Shown: positions 21,074 through 30,071 of the stretch, piece after piece
Numbering within the stretch: position 1 is the first letter of the stretch
How the letters are laid out: every line of letters starts with the position of its first letter
Assembly: GCA_945901085.1 (NCBI GenBank)
Contig: CAMDJV010000020.1
Coordinates: 1-63,200, forward strand
Source of the DNA: Rhodovarius crocodyli
GTDB lineage: Bacteria; Pseudomonadota; Alphaproteobacteria; Acetobacterales; Acetobacteraceae
Length of the DNA stretch: 63,200 nt
Direction: 5' to 3'
Translations under genes and position numbers: made by a program
Notes under the pieces: model-generated
What the model saw: only the letters and a program-made list of their open reading frames with translations
What the model was told of the DNA's origin: nothing
The model's database searches: none

Positions 21074-21540
21074 GCGCCCTGCCTCCGGGTCATGGCGCGG
21101 GCCTGGGCGCGGGCGCGGGCGGCCTCGATCATCGCATCGGCAGCGCTGGGCTCCCACAGCTCGAAAATCTGGTTCTTGCCCAGAAAGGCGATGGAATCGG
21201 TTATGCCGGCATGCTCCAGCAGCTTGGCGTCCATGATCAGCCGGCCCTCAGAATCGGGGGTGGCATCCACCGTATCGGCGTAATTGACGTAGAAGCTGTC
21301 GTCATCCTCCTCGAGGTTCACATCCGCGGGGGTGATGGGCGTGATCGACGCTTCAAACAGACTGGCGGGCCAGGCCTCGATGCAGCCCAGGCGGTTGGAA
21401 CGGCGCAGAACGAGGGGCTGGCCAGCCAGGGCGGCGCGAAAGGCGGCGGGGATGGAGACGCGCTTCTTCGCATCCAGCTTGTTGATGTAGCGCCCGCGGA
21501 ACTGTGCGCTCCCTGATGGCATTGGTTCCGCGGCAGCCAT
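21070..21540 (-). CDS. mraZ: Transcriptional regulator MraZ
   Basis: 156 residues with two AbrB-like SpoVT/MraZ domains: [22 protein letters not shown] at the N-terminus and [23 protein letters not shown] in the middle. MraZ binds its own promoter and controls the dcw operon. An alternative ATG six codons in is possible. It is the first gene of the cluster, so the upstream gap should hold the operon promoter and MraZ sites. Confidence 0.96.
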   Translation of the reverse strand: MAAAEPMPSGSAQFRGRYINKLDAKKRVSIPAAFRAALAGQPLVLRRSNRLGCIEAWPASLFEASITPITPADVNLEEDDDSFYVNYADTVDATPDSEGRLIMDAKLLEHAGITDSIAFLGKNQIFELWEPSAADAMIEAARARAQARAMTRRQGA

Positions 21541-22076
21541 GATGTCGTGTTATCCCCCGATACAAATTCGACCTGAGGGAAAAGACGCCTGGCTGCCCTT
21601 TGTCAGCCTGGTGATGGGACGGCGCCTCCCCCGCCGGCAGCGACCGGAGGGAGAAGCGACCGGTGAGGCCCCCCGACCCCACCGGCTCGCCCTACCAGCC
21701 CAATTTGCGGACCGCTCGCCCCCCCGAGCGCGCTGCATCCTCATATGGGCTGAAGGTGTTTGTAGATGGGCATTTCCCCCACTTCAAGGGAAAATTCGCC
21801 ACTGCGTTACTGAGCGTTATGATGAGTTTTGTTGAATTTCATTACGTTAGTTTGATGCACTATCCTCGCCATGGCTGTTTTTTGCCGAAAGCAAAATATT
21901 ACAGTATGTTCGTTGTATGTTCTTTAGGCGGCGGTGCTTGCGTCATATTCGGCCCTGCCGCCTCACCTTTTCGGCCTCCCAGTTGCGGTGGGCTGCCGGA
22001 TATACCCACCGCAAACTTGCCTGTCAGACTATCGACACATGACGAGCAAACACGCCCAGACGCGCTGAGGCGGCCC
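21541..22076. promoter_or_regulatory. mraZ upstream gap (536 bp), probable dcw promoter region
   Basis: No convincing gene lies here. The part nearest mraZ is GC-rich; 21780-21960 is markedly AT-rich. On the minus strand TTGAAG (21782-21787) and TACAAA (21759-21764) are 17 bp apart, a weak but correctly spaced promoter candidate, which would give a leader of about 215 bases. I looked for the usual array of TGGGN MraZ boxes and could not identify a regular one. hemF, also on the minus strand, ends at 22077, so part of this gap is its 3' flank. Confidence 0.3.
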
Positions 22077-22955
22077 CTACCAGGTCACCTCAGGCGGCAG
22101 GCTCATCAGAATGGCATTGACATTCCCGCCGGTCTTCAGGCCGAAAATCGTGCCCCGGTCATGCAGCAGGTTGAACTCGACATAACGCCCGCGGCGCATC
22201 AACTGATGGGCGCGCTCCGCCTCGGTCCAGGGCTCATGCATGCGGTGGCGGACGATCTGGGGATAGGTGTCGAGAAAGGCCTGGCCCACATCGCGGGTGA
22301 AGGCGAAATCATTCTCAATGCCCCGGCCTGGCGTCTTGTCGCCCAGGTAATCATAGAAGATGCCACCCAGGCCGCGCGGCTCATCACGATGCGGCAGGAA
22401 GAAATATTCGTCGCACCATTTTTTGAACCGCGGGTAATAATCCGGGTCATGCTTGTCGCAGGCCGCCTTGAAGCCGGCATGGAAGGTTTCGCCATCTTCG
22501 AGGCTATGCGGGGCGGCATGGTCCATCGGCGTGAGGTCGCCGCCGCCGCCGAACCAGGCGCGGGTGGTGACAATGAAGCGGGTGTTCATATGCACCGCCG
22601 GAACCCGCGGGCTGCGCATATGCGCCACCAGCGAAATACCGGTGGCGAGGAAGCGCGGATCCTCCTCCGCGCCTGACATCTGCTTGCGGAATTCCGGGCT
22701 GAACTCGCCCCAGACGGTGGACACATTCACCCCCACCTTTTCGAAGACCCGGCCGCGCATCACGCTCATCACGCCCCCGCCGCCCTCGGGCCTATCCCAG
22801 GCGGTGCGCTCGAAGCGGCCGGGCGGGAGTGCTCCATGCGGGCCTTCGCGCAGATCATCCTCAATTGATTCGAATGCAGAACAAATCCCGTCGCGCAGGC
22901 TCTCAAACCAGCCCCGCGCCGGGTTTATGAAGGGATTTTCAGGTGCTTTGCTCAT
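22077..22955 (-). CDS. hemF: Oxygen-dependent coproporphyrinogen III oxidase
   Basis: 292 residues, full length. Family blocks in order: [78 protein letters not shown] and, near the C-terminus, [19 protein letters not shown]. It converts coproporphyrinogen III to protoporphyrinogen IX in haem synthesis, using O2. It is divergent from petABC, whose cytochromes b and c1 need haem, though a shared regulator is not visible. Confidence 0.97.
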   Translation of the reverse strand: MSKAPENPFINPARGWFESLRDGICSAFESIEDDLREGPHGALPPGRFERTAWDRPEGGGGVMSVMRGRVFEKVGVNVSTVWGEFSPEFRKQMSGAEEDPRFLATGISLVAHMRSPRVPAVHMNTRFIVTTRAWFGGGGDLTPMDHAAPHSLEDGETFHAGFKAACDKHDPDYYPRFKKWCDEYFFLPHRDEPRGLGGIFYDYLGDKTPGRGIENDFAFTRDVGQAFLDTYPQIVRHRMHEPWTEAERAHQLMRRGRYVEFNLLHDRGTIFGLKTGGNVNAILMSLPPEVTW

Positions 22956-23126
22956 TTTCTTCCCGCTTGCTTCCGGCCCTGCCGGTTGTCACCTCGCAGA
23001 TACTGCCTTTATACGCCGTGCAGCGCGAGAGACCGGGCAGCGTGGATGAGGAAGGGCCGTCTGATGCCCGGCTTTTCCCGCGCTTGGCACTCTATTAGGT
23101 GCTGATGATGCAGGGACCGAAATTCG

Positions 23127-23687
23127 ATGGCTGATATGGCAACCCAACCCAGCGCGCCGCCCGCGGGCGCTCCGCAGGCGACCAAGCGCGATTTCCTGGC
23201 GCTGAGCGCCACCGCCTTCGCGGCGGTGGGCGTGGGCGCGATCGTGTGGCCCTTCATCTCCTCGATGAACCCCGCACGCGATGTGCTGGCGATGGCCAGC
23301 ACCGAGGTTGATCTCACCCCCATCGCCACCGGCATGGCGGTGACGGTGATGTGGCGCGGCAAGCCGGTCTTCGTGCGCAACCGCACGGCCGAGGAGATCG
23401 CCACCGCCCGCGCCGTGCCCGTCTCCGAATTGCGTGACCCGCAAACCGACCAGTCGCGCGTGCAGCGCGACAATTGGCTGGTGATGGTGGGTGTGTGCAC
23501 CCATCTGGGCTGCGTGCCGCTGGGCCAGCGGCCCACCGATGTGCGTGGCGATTACAGCGGTTGGTTCTGCCCCTGCCATGGCAGCCACTACGATGGCTCC
23601 GGCCGCATCCGCAAAGGCCCCGCGCCGACAAATCTGGCGGTGCCGCAATACACCTTCCTCACGCCCACCCAGATCCGCATCGGCTAA
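23127..23687 (+). CDS. petA: Ubiquinol-cytochrome c reductase iron-sulfur (Rieske) subunit
   Basis: 186 residues. A twin-arginine-poor N-terminus leads into a membrane anchor ([19 protein letters not shown]), followed by the soluble domain with both cluster motifs, CTHLGC and CPCHGSHYD, whose two Cys and two His hold the 2Fe-2S centre. It passes electrons from ubiquinol to cytochrome c1 in the bc1 complex. First gene of petABC; the short gap to petB and the single terminator after petC indicate one operon. Confidence 0.97.
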   Translation: MADMATQPSAPPAGAPQATKRDFLALSATAFAAVGVGAIVWPFISSMNPARDVLAMASTEVDLTPIATGMAVTVMWRGKPVFVRNRTAEEIATARAVPVSELRDPQTDQSRVQRDNWLVMVGVCTHLGCVPLGQRPTDVRGDYSGWFCPCHGSHYDGSGRIRKGPAPTNLAVPQYTFLTPTQIRIG

Positions 23688-23743
23688 GCCCAGGCTTCAG
23701 TCCGCAAACGCTTCCCCAGCCCATTCGATAGGAACATCGCACC

Positions 23744-25027
23744 ATGGCGCTCGGCCTACATAAGAGTGAAGTGAAGAACCCCCTGCTGCGTTGGGTTGAC
23801 GAGCGGCTGCCCGTCATTACCATGATCCAGAAGGAATACGGGACCTTTCCGACCCCTCGTAACTTCAATTATTTCTGGAATTTCGGCGCGCTCGCCATGA
23901 TCAATCTGATGATCATGATCGCGACCGGCATCTTCCTGGCGATGCATTACCAGCCCAATACCCTCATGGCGTTCGATAGCGTCGAACGCATCATGCGTGA
24001 CGTGAATTACGGCTGGCTGATCCGCTATGTTCATATGAATGGCGCCTCGATGTTCTTCATCGTGGTGTATATCCACATCTTCCGCGGCCTCTATTACGGT
24101 TCCTACAAGGCGCCGCGTGAGCTGCTGTGGATGCTTGGCGTGACCATCTTCCTGCTGATGATGGCTACGGCCTTCATGGGATATGTGCTGCCCTGGGGCC
24201 AGATGTCGCTGTGGGGCGCGGTGGTGATCACCAACCTCTTCTCGGCCTTCCCGGTGGTGGGTGATTTCATCGTCACCCTGCTCTGGGGCGGCTTCTCGGT
24301 CGACAATCCCACGCTGACCCGCTTCTTCGCCCTGCATTACCTCATGCCCTTCATGATCGTGGGTGTGGTCTTCCTGCATGTGGCGGCGCTGCACATCACC
24401 GGCTCGAACAACCCGCTGGGCGTGGAGCCGAAGGGTCCGCAGGACACCATCCCCTTCCACCCCTACTACACCATCAAGGACACCGTCGGCATCGTGGTGT
24501 ATCTGATGGTCTTCGCGGCGCTGGTGTTCTTCTCGCCGAATTATCTCGGCCACCCGGACAATTACATCCCGGCCAACCCGCTCAGCACGCCCGCGCATAT
24601 CGTGCCGGAATGGTACTTCCTGCCTTATTACGCCATTCTGCGCGCGGTGCCGGACAAGCTGGGCGGCGTCATACTAATGTTCAGCTCCATCCTCGTGTGG
24701 TTCGCGGTACCTTGGTTGGACTCATCTAAGGTGCGCTCGATGAATTTCCGTCCAGTGGCGCGCATTTTCTTCCTGCTCTGGTGCATCTCTTTCGGCGTAC
24801 TGATGTATTGCGGTGGCAAGCCGGCGGAAGAGCCCTTCGTCACCATCAGCCGGATCGCCACCGCCTATTACTTTGCCTACTTCCTGGTGGTCCTGCCGTT
24901 GCTTGGCCGCTTTGAGCGCCCAATGCCGCTGCCGGAAAGCATTTCGCGGGCCGTGCTGGGGATAAAGGCCATGGGCGGTGGCCCGCTCCCCGCCGGCGCC
25001 GCGGCGAAGCCGATGGAGAAGGCCTGA
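23744..25027 (+). CDS. petB: Cytochrome b subunit of the bc1 complex
   Basis: 427 residues with about nine membrane helices, longer than mitochondrial cytochrome b as is usual in alphaproteobacteria. Haem-ligand helices are seen around [22 protein letters not shown] and [19 protein letters not shown]; the quinol-site motif PEWY is present at about 288 ([12 protein letters not shown]). It carries haems bL and bH and both quinone sites. Confidence 0.98.
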   Translation: MALGLHKSEVKNPLLRWVDERLPVITMIQKEYGTFPTPRNFNYFWNFGALAMINLMIMIATGIFLAMHYQPNTLMAFDSVERIMRDVNYGWLIRYVHMNGASMFFIVVYIHIFRGLYYGSYKAPRELLWMLGVTIFLLMMATAFMGYVLPWGQMSLWGAVVITNLFSAFPVVGDFIVTLLWGGFSVDNPTLTRFFALHYLMPFMIVGVVFLHVAALHITGSNNPLGVEPKGPQDTIPFHPYYTIKDTVGIVVYLMVFAALVFFSPNYLGHPDNYIPANPLSTPAHIVPEWYFLPYYAILRAVPDKLGGVILMFSSILVWFAVPWLDSSKVRSMNFRPVARIFFLLWCISFGVLMYCGGKPAEEPFVTISRIATAYYFAYFLVVLPLLGRFERPMPLPESISRAVLGIKAMGGGPLPAGAAAKPMEKA

Positions 25028-25030
25028 ATC

Positions 25031-25813
25031 ATGAAGCGTTTTCTCAAGATCACCGCCCTCGCCGGGGCCATCCTCCTCGCGGCCGGGCCTTCGGGCCAAG
25101 CCGCTGGCGAGGCGCAACATCCGCGTGATGGTGGCTTCAGCTTCGCCAACCTCTTCGGCACCTTTGACCGTGCCTCCGCCCAGCGCGGCTTCCAGGTCTA
25201 TAAGGAGGTCTGCGCGAACTGCCATTCCATGCGGCTGCTCTCCTACCGCAACCTGGTGGAGCTGGGCCTGAGCGAGGCCGAAGTGCGCGCCATCGCCGCC
25301 ACATTCACCGTGACCGACGGCCCGAATGATGAAGGCGCGATGTTCGAGCGCCCGGCCCGCCTCTCCGACCGTTTCCGCAGCCCCTTCGCCAATGACGCGG
25401 CCGCCCGCACGGCCAATAATGGCGCCCTACCGCCCGACCTCTCGGTCATCGTCAAGGCCCGCCATGATGGCGCGAACTACCTCTACTCGCTGCTCACCGG
25501 CTATGGCCAGGAGCCCCCGGCGGGTGTGACCATCGGCGATGGCATGAACTACAACCCATATTATCCGGGTGGCCAGATTGCCATGGGCCAGGTGCTGAAC
25601 GACGACCAGATCGAATACACCGATGGCACCAATGCCTCGGCCGATCAGATGGCGCGCGATGTCACCACCTTCCTCGCCTGGGCCTCCGAGCCTGAGACCG
25701 AGGAGCGGCGCCGCATGGGCATTCGCGTCCTGGTCTTCCTCGCCATTGCCGGTCTGCTGGCCTATGGCGTGAAGCGCAAGATCTGGGCCGAGCTCAAGAC
25801 CAAGAGCGCCTGA
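25031..25813 (+). CDS. petC: Cytochrome c1 subunit of the bc1 complex
   Basis: 260 residues. A Sec signal peptide (LKITALAGAILLAAGPSGQAA) precedes the haem-binding CANCHSM at about 60; the axial Met is likely in GQIAMGQVLNDD near 180; a C-terminal membrane anchor (GIRVLVFLAIAGLLAYGVKRKIW) holds it in the inner membrane. It begins three bases after petB and is followed by an intrinsic terminator. Confidence 0.97.
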   Translation: MKRFLKITALAGAILLAAGPSGQAAGEAQHPRDGGFSFANLFGTFDRASAQRGFQVYKEVCANCHSMRLLSYRNLVELGLSEAEVRAIAATFTVTDGPNDEGAMFERPARLSDRFRSPFANDAAARTANNGALPPDLSVIVKARHDGANYLYSLLTGYGQEPPAGVTIGDGMNYNPYYPGGQIAMGQVLNDDQIEYTDGTNASADQMARDVTTFLAWASEPETEERRRMGIRVLVFLAIAGLLAYGVKRKIWAELKTKSA

Positions 25814-25835
25814 TCTTCCGGCGCAAACCGAAAAA

Positions 25836-25861
25836 GGCCGCCCTCGGGCGGCCTTTTTTTT
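25836..25861 (+). terminator. Intrinsic terminator of petABC
   Basis: Perfect hairpin GGCCGCC-ctcg-GGCGGCC (25836-25853) followed by eight T residues, 23 bp after the petC stop. A run of five A residues precedes the stem. Confidence 0.93.
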
Positions 25862-25909
25862 GCCCGCCGCGCCGCCTAAAACCCCCACCACATCAGGAGC
25901 GCTTTTGCC

Positions 25910-26791
25910 ATGGACAGCATCACCCCCGTCATCGGCCTCATCGGCGGCTCGGGCCTTTACGATATTGATGGGCTGGAGGACCGCGAGTGGCGGCATGTCT
26001 CCACCCCCTGGGGTGAGCCTTCGGACCAATTGCTCTTCGGGCGCCTCGCTGGGGTGCAATGCGTCTTCCTGCCCCGCCATGGCCGCGGCCACCCCAACCC
26101 GCCCTCGGCGTTGAATTTCCGGGCCAATATCGATGCGCTGAAGCGCTCTGGCGTCACCGAGATCATTTCCCTCTCCGCCGTGGGGTCGCTGAAGGAAGAA
26201 TTGCCGCCCGGCCATTTCGTCATCGTGGACCAATTCATCGACCGCACCTTCGCGCGGGAAAAATCCTTCTTCGGCCCCGGCTGCGTCGCCCATGTCAGCG
26301 TCGCCCACCCCACCTGCCCGCGCCTATCCGACGCCATCGAGGTGGCGGGCCGGGACCTCGGCCTGCCGATGACCCGCGGCGGCACCTATCTCGTCATGGA
26401 AGGCCCGCAATTCTCCACCCAGGCGGAGAGCCTTCTCTACCGCCAATGGGGCTGCGACGTGATCGGCATGACCAATATGCCCGAGGCAAAACTCGCCCGC
26501 GAGGCCGAGCTTTGCTACGCCTCCGTCGCCATGGTGACCGATTTTGACTGCTGGCACCCCGAGCATGACGCCGTCACCGTCGATCAGGTGGTCAAGGTGC
26601 TGCTCTCCAATGCCGATAAGGCCAAAGCCCTGGTCAAGGCGCTGATCCCCGCCATCGGCCAGCCGCGCGGCCTCTGCCCCGCCGGCTGCGATCGCGCGCT
26701 GGAATACGCCATCATCACTGCCCCGGAAAAGCGCGACCCTGCGCTGATCGAGCGGCTCGAGGTGGTGGCGGGCCGCATGCTGCGCGGCTGA
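25910..26791 (+). CDS. mtnP: S-methyl-5'-thioadenosine phosphorylase
   Basis: 293 residues, PNP/UDP phosphorylase superfamily. GLIGGSGLYDIDGLED at the N-terminus (phosphate loop), FLPRHGRGH, NFRANIDALKRSGV, SLSAVGSLKEELPPGHFVI, VMEGPQFSTQAES and the base-binding VTDFDCWHP match MTA phosphorylases rather than bacterial PNP. It splits methylthioadenosine from polyamine synthesis into adenine and methylthioribose-1-phosphate. It stands alone between two hairpins. Confidence 0.93.
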   Translation: MDSITPVIGLIGGSGLYDIDGLEDREWRHVSTPWGEPSDQLLFGRLAGVQCVFLPRHGRGHPNPPSALNFRANIDALKRSGVTEIISLSAVGSLKEELPPGHFVIVDQFIDRTFAREKSFFGPGCVAHVSVAHPTCPRLSDAIEVAGRDLGLPMTRGGTYLVMEGPQFSTQAESLLYRQWGCDVIGMTNMPEAKLAREAELCYASVAMVTDFDCWHPEHDAVTVDQVVKVLLSNADKAKALVKALIPAIGQPRGLCPAGCDRALEYAIITAPEKRDPALIERLEVVAGRMLRG

Positions 26792-26800
26792 ACCTGCCCA

Positions 26801-26860
26801 GGCGCGAGGCAGCAATTATGGCCGAATAGCGGCCCTGCCCATTCCTGACTGCCTCGCGCC
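26801..26860 (+). terminator. Nested palindrome downstream of mtnP
   Basis: Perfect 12-bp arms, GGCGCGAGGCAG (26801-26812) and CTGCCTCGCGCC (26849-26860), enclose a smaller hairpin GGCCG-aatag-CGGCC (26820-26834). No T-tract follows, so it is not a standard intrinsic terminator. It could be a processing or factor-dependent stop signal between mtnP and the cyanate genes. Confidence 0.5.
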
Positions 26861-26890
26861 CTGATCTGCCCGCGAATTGTGCAGAACCCG

Positions 26891-26911
26891 GCCTGCCGCC
26901 CTGCGGCAGGC
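26891..26911 (+). promoter_or_regulatory. 9-bp palindrome upstream of cynA
   Basis: GCCTGCCGC-cct-GCGGCAGGC is a perfect inverted repeat 68 bp before the chosen cynA start. It may be an operator or a leader hairpin; no regulator gene adjoins to favour either. Confidence 0.35.
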
Positions 26912-26978
26912 GCCCAACACCGCTTGCCCCCCGCCGCACCAGCCTGCATCTGCCCGACAACTCTGGAGGCGGACAGAC

Positions 26979-28316
26979 ATGGCACGGATTTTCACCACCG
27001 ATTTGGACCCATGCGGTTGCGGCCGCCACCACGCTGCCATGGCCTGCGACATGCCAACCGATGGCACCGGCGCCATGGGCCAGGTGGTGGAGGAGGCCGT
27101 GCTCCGCGCGGTTTTCCCGCAAGCCGCCACCCGCCGCGCCATGCTCAACACCTTCGGTGCCGGTACGCTCCTCGCCGCCATCGGCGATATCCTGCCCTTG
27201 GTCGATGCGCGTGAAGCCTTCGCCCAAACCCCCGCCGCGCCGGAAAAGCGCGACCTCAAGATCGGCTTCATCGCCATCACCTGCGCCACCCCCATCATCA
27301 TGGCCGACCCGATGGGCTTCTATCGCCGCCAGGGCCTGAATGTGGAGGTGCTGCGCACCGCCGGCTGGGCCGTCATCCGTGACCGTGCCATCGCCCGCGA
27401 ATTCGACGCCGCCCATATGCTGGCCCCCATGCCGCTTGCCATGTCACTCGGCGTGGGTGTCGCCAGCCCGCAGCCCTGGTCCGTCGCCGCCATCGAGAAC
27501 ATCAATGGCCAGGCCATCACGCTGGCCAACAAACACCGCGACAAGCGCGACCCCAAGGATTGGCGCGGCTTCCGCTTCGCCGTGCCGTTTGATTTCTCCA
27601 TGCACAATTACCTGCTGCGCGCCTATGTCGCCCAGGCCGGCCTCGACCCGGACCGCGACATCCAGATCCGCGCCGTGCCGCCGCCGGAAATGGTGGCCAA
27701 TCTGCGCGCCGACAATATCGACGGCTTCCTCGGCCCTGACCCCTTCAACCAGCGCGCGGTGTTCGACGGTGTGGGCTTCATCCACCTGCTGACCCGCGAA
27801 TTGTGGGACGGCCACCCCTGCTGCGCCTTCGCCGTGCCCGCCGCCATGCCGCGCGAAATGCCCAACACCTTCGCCGCCCTCATGAAGGCCATTGTCGAGG
27901 CCACCGCCTATTCCAATAATCCGGCCAATCGGCGCGAGGTGGCCGCCGCCATTGCCGGCCCCAACTACCTCAACCAGCCGCAAACCGTGGTCGAGCAGGT
28001 GCTCACCGGCACCTTCGCCAATGGCCTGGGCCAGGTGCAGCGCGTGCCCGAGCGGGTGGGCTTCGAGCCCTTCCCCTATCATTCCATGGCGATCTGGATT
28101 CTAACCCAGATGCGCCGCTGGGGCCAATTGCAGCGCGAGGTTGATTACGCCGCCGTCGCCTCCCAGGTCTTCCTCGCCCTCGATGCTCGCCGCGCCATGC
28201 GTGAGATCGGCCTCACCGTGCCCGCCAACCCGATGCGCAGCGAGACCATTCTGGGCCGCAGCTTCGACCCGGCGCAGGCTGACGCCTATTTGAATTCCTT
28301 CGCTATCAAGCGCTAG
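26979..28316 (+). CDS. cynA: Cyanate/nitrate-type ABC transporter substrate-binding protein (CmpA/NrtA family)
   Basis: 445 residues from the ATG at 26979, which has a good GGAGG site; an earlier ATG at 26877 is poorly supported. An unusual Cys/His-rich leader (DPCGCGRHH at 10-18) precedes a twin-arginine-like export signal (TRRAMLNTFGAGTLLAAIGDI). The mature part is a periplasmic-binding fold of the NrtA/CmpA type (LKIGFIAITCATPIIMADPMGFYRRQGLNV is split by domain boundaries). Ligand identity as cyanate is inferred from cynS 1.8 kb downstream on the same strand; nitrate or bicarbonate cannot be excluded from sequence alone. Confidence 0.8.
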   Translation: MARIFTTDLDPCGCGRHHAAMACDMPTDGTGAMGQVVEEAVLRAVFPQAATRRAMLNTFGAGTLLAAIGDILPLVDAREAFAQTPAAPEKRDLKIGFIAITCATPIIMADPMGFYRRQGLNVEVLRTAGWAVIRDRAIAREFDAAHMLAPMPLAMSLGVGVASPQPWSVAAIENINGQAITLANKHRDKRDPKDWRGFRFAVPFDFSMHNYLLRAYVAQAGLDPDRDIQIRAVPPPEMVANLRADNIDGFLGPDPFNQRAVFDGVGFIHLLTRELWDGHPCCAFAVPAAMPREMPNTFAALMKAIVEATAYSNNPANRREVAAAIAGPNYLNQPQTVVEQVLTGTFANGLGQVQRVPERVGFEPFPYHSMAIWILTQMRRWGQLQREVDYAAVASQVFLALDARRAMREIGLTVPANPMRSETILGRSFDPAQADAYLNSFAIKR

Positions 28317-28320
28317 GCCC

Positions 28321-29172
28321 ATGCAAAAACCGGTCTCTGCCTGGCGGGCCACGCTGCTCTCCTTCATCATCCTCGCCGTCTTCCTCGGCGCCTGGGAACT
28401 TTCCCTGCAAGGTGCCGGGCAAGGCGCTGGCCCGGCCATGGATCCTGAATACGCCGCCCTTCTCGGCCAGGCCGCGGCCAGCGGCGGCCAGACGCCCATG
28501 CCCAAGCCGAGCGAAATCGGCCACCGCCTGTTCCAATTGCTGAGCGACCCCTTCTATATCCGCGGCCCCAATGACCAGGGCATCGGCATTCAGGTCGCCT
28601 ATTCGCTGGGCCGGGTGCTGCTGGGCTTTGGCATCGCCGCCCTCATCGCCATCCCCTTGGGCTTCGTCATCGGCATGTCGCCGCTGCTCAATGCCGCACT
28701 CAATCCCTTCATCCAGGTGCTGCGGCCGGTCTCGCCGCTCGCCTGGATGCCCCTGGCACTCTTCACCATTCAGGATTCGTCGATTTCGGCGGTCTTCGTC
28801 ATCTTTATCTGTTCAATCTGGCCAATGCTGCTCAACACCGCCTTTGGTGTCTCCGCCGTGCGGCGGGAATGGCTGAACGTCGCCCGCACGCTCGAGGCCG
28901 GCACCTGGCGCACCGCCTTTCGCGTCATCCTCCCCGCCGCCGCCCCCACCATCCTCACCGGCATGCGCATCTCCATCGGCATCGCCTGGCTGGTCATCGT
29001 GGCGGCCGAGATGCTCGTGGGCGGCACCGGCATTGGCTACTGGGTCTGGAACCAATGGAACAACCTCTCCATCGCCGATATTTGCATCGCCATCCTGATG
29101 ATCGGCCTGGTGGGCCTGGCGCTGGACCGTCTGCTGGGCCTGCTGGCCCGCGCGGTGGCGTGGCAGGAATGA
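28321..29172 (+). CDS. cynB: ABC transporter permease, nitrate/cyanate type
   Basis: 283 residues with about six membrane helices. A first helix at 9-28 is followed by a periplasmic loop; the BPD transport domain has the EAA-type coupling motif VARTLEAGTWRTAFRVILPAAAP near 190-212. It starts four bases after the cynA stop and overlaps cynD by ATGA, so all three are one operon. Confidence 0.85.
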   Translation: MQKPVSAWRATLLSFIILAVFLGAWELSLQGAGQGAGPAMDPEYAALLGQAAASGGQTPMPKPSEIGHRLFQLLSDPFYIRGPNDQGIGIQVAYSLGRVLLGFGIAALIAIPLGFVIGMSPLLNAALNPFIQVLRPVSPLAWMPLALFTIQDSSISAVFVIFICSIWPMLLNTAFGVSAVRREWLNVARTLEAGTWRTAFRVILPAAAPTILTGMRISIGIAWLVIVAAEMLVGGTGIGYWVWNQWNNLSIADICIAILMIGLVGLALDRLLGLLARAVAWQE

Positions 29173-30002
29173 GCAAGCCCTATGTCAGCGTCGAGGGCAT
29201 CTCGCGCAAATTCCCCGGCCTCACCGTCTTCGACAATGTCTGGTTCGGCGTGAACCGGGGCGAATTCGTCTGCCTCGTTGGCCATTCCGGCTGCGGCAAG
29301 ACCACCATCCTCAACATCCTTGCCGGCCTCGATGCCCCCAGCGGCGGCGTGGTGCTGGCCGATGGGCGCGAAATCTCCGGCCCCTCGCTGGAGCGCGCGG
29401 TGATCTTCCAGGGCCATGCCCTGATGCCCTGGCTCACCGCCGAGCAGAACGTCGCCTTCGCCCTCGGCTGCAAGCACAAGGGCTGGGATGCCGGCCGGCT
29501 GCGCGACGCCGCCCGCCGCGCCCTGGAAAAAGTCGGCCTCGGTGCCGCCCTGGCCAAAAAACCCTCAGAACTCTCGGGCGGCATGAAGCAGCGCGTCGGC
29601 ATCGCCCGCGCCTTCGCGGTCGAGCCCAAAATGATGCTGATGGACGAACCCTTCTCCGCCCTCGACGCCCTGACCCGCGGCGCGCTGCAGGAGGAAGTCT
29701 CCCGCCTCGTCACCGAAGCCGGACAAACCGCCTTCATGATCACCCATGACGTGGATGAGGCCATCCTCCTCGCCGACCGCATCCTGCTGATGACCAATGG
29801 CCCCATGGCCCGGGTGGCCGAGGTGGTGATCAACACCCTGCCCAAGCCGCGCGTGCGCGCCACCCTGCACCACCAGCCGGGCTATCACGAGCTGCGCGAC
29901 CATATCATGGATTTCCTCATCACGCGCAGCCGGACATTGGCCGGCATACCGCCTGGGGATTATGACCCGCGGCATCCGCCGGAGGTTTCGCCGGCAGGCT
30001 AG
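29169..30002 (+). CDS. cynD: ABC transporter ATP-binding protein, nitrate/cyanate type
   Basis: 277 residues. All ABC motifs are intact: Walker A GHSGCGKTT, Q-loop IFQGHALMPWL, signature LSGGMKQRVGIARAF, Walker B MMLMDEPFSALD, and the switch His in MITHDVDEAILLADR. It powers the importer formed with CynB. An unrelated open frame upstream extends this one to 28869, but the ATG at 29169 matches the family start and overlaps the permease stop. Confidence 0.87.
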   Translation: MSKPYVSVEGISRKFPGLTVFDNVWFGVNRGEFVCLVGHSGCGKTTILNILAGLDAPSGGVVLADGREISGPSLERAVIFQGHALMPWLTAEQNVAFALGCKHKGWDAGRLRDAARRALEKVGLGAALAKKPSELSGGMKQRVGIARAFAVEPKMMLMDEPFSALDALTRGALQEEVSRLVTEAGQTAFMITHDVDEAILLADRILLMTNGPMARVAEVVINTLPKPRVRATLHHQPGYHELRDHIMDFLITRSRTLAGIPPGDYDPRHPPEVSPAG

Positions 30003-30044
30003 GGGCTCTGCCCCTAGGACCCCGGCAAGAAACTCAGTTTCTTG
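30001..30044 (+). repeat. Double palindrome between cynD and cynS
   Basis: AGGGGC-tct-GCCCCT (30001-30015) overlaps the cynD stop codon, and CAAGAAAC-tca-GTTTCTTG follows at 30026-30044. The paired layout is typical of extragenic palindromes dispersed in GC-rich alphaproteobacteria. It may also act as a weak terminator or mRNA stabiliser that lets cynS be expressed at a level different from the transporter. Confidence 0.55.
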
Positions 30045-30071
30045 CATCTTCGATTAGAAAGAGAACATCAC

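Noticed and set aside
21541-21960. MraZ-box array (TGGGN repeats) upstream of mraZ
   Set aside because: Single TGGG-like words occur but no regular set of three; in GC-rich DNA this is not enough.
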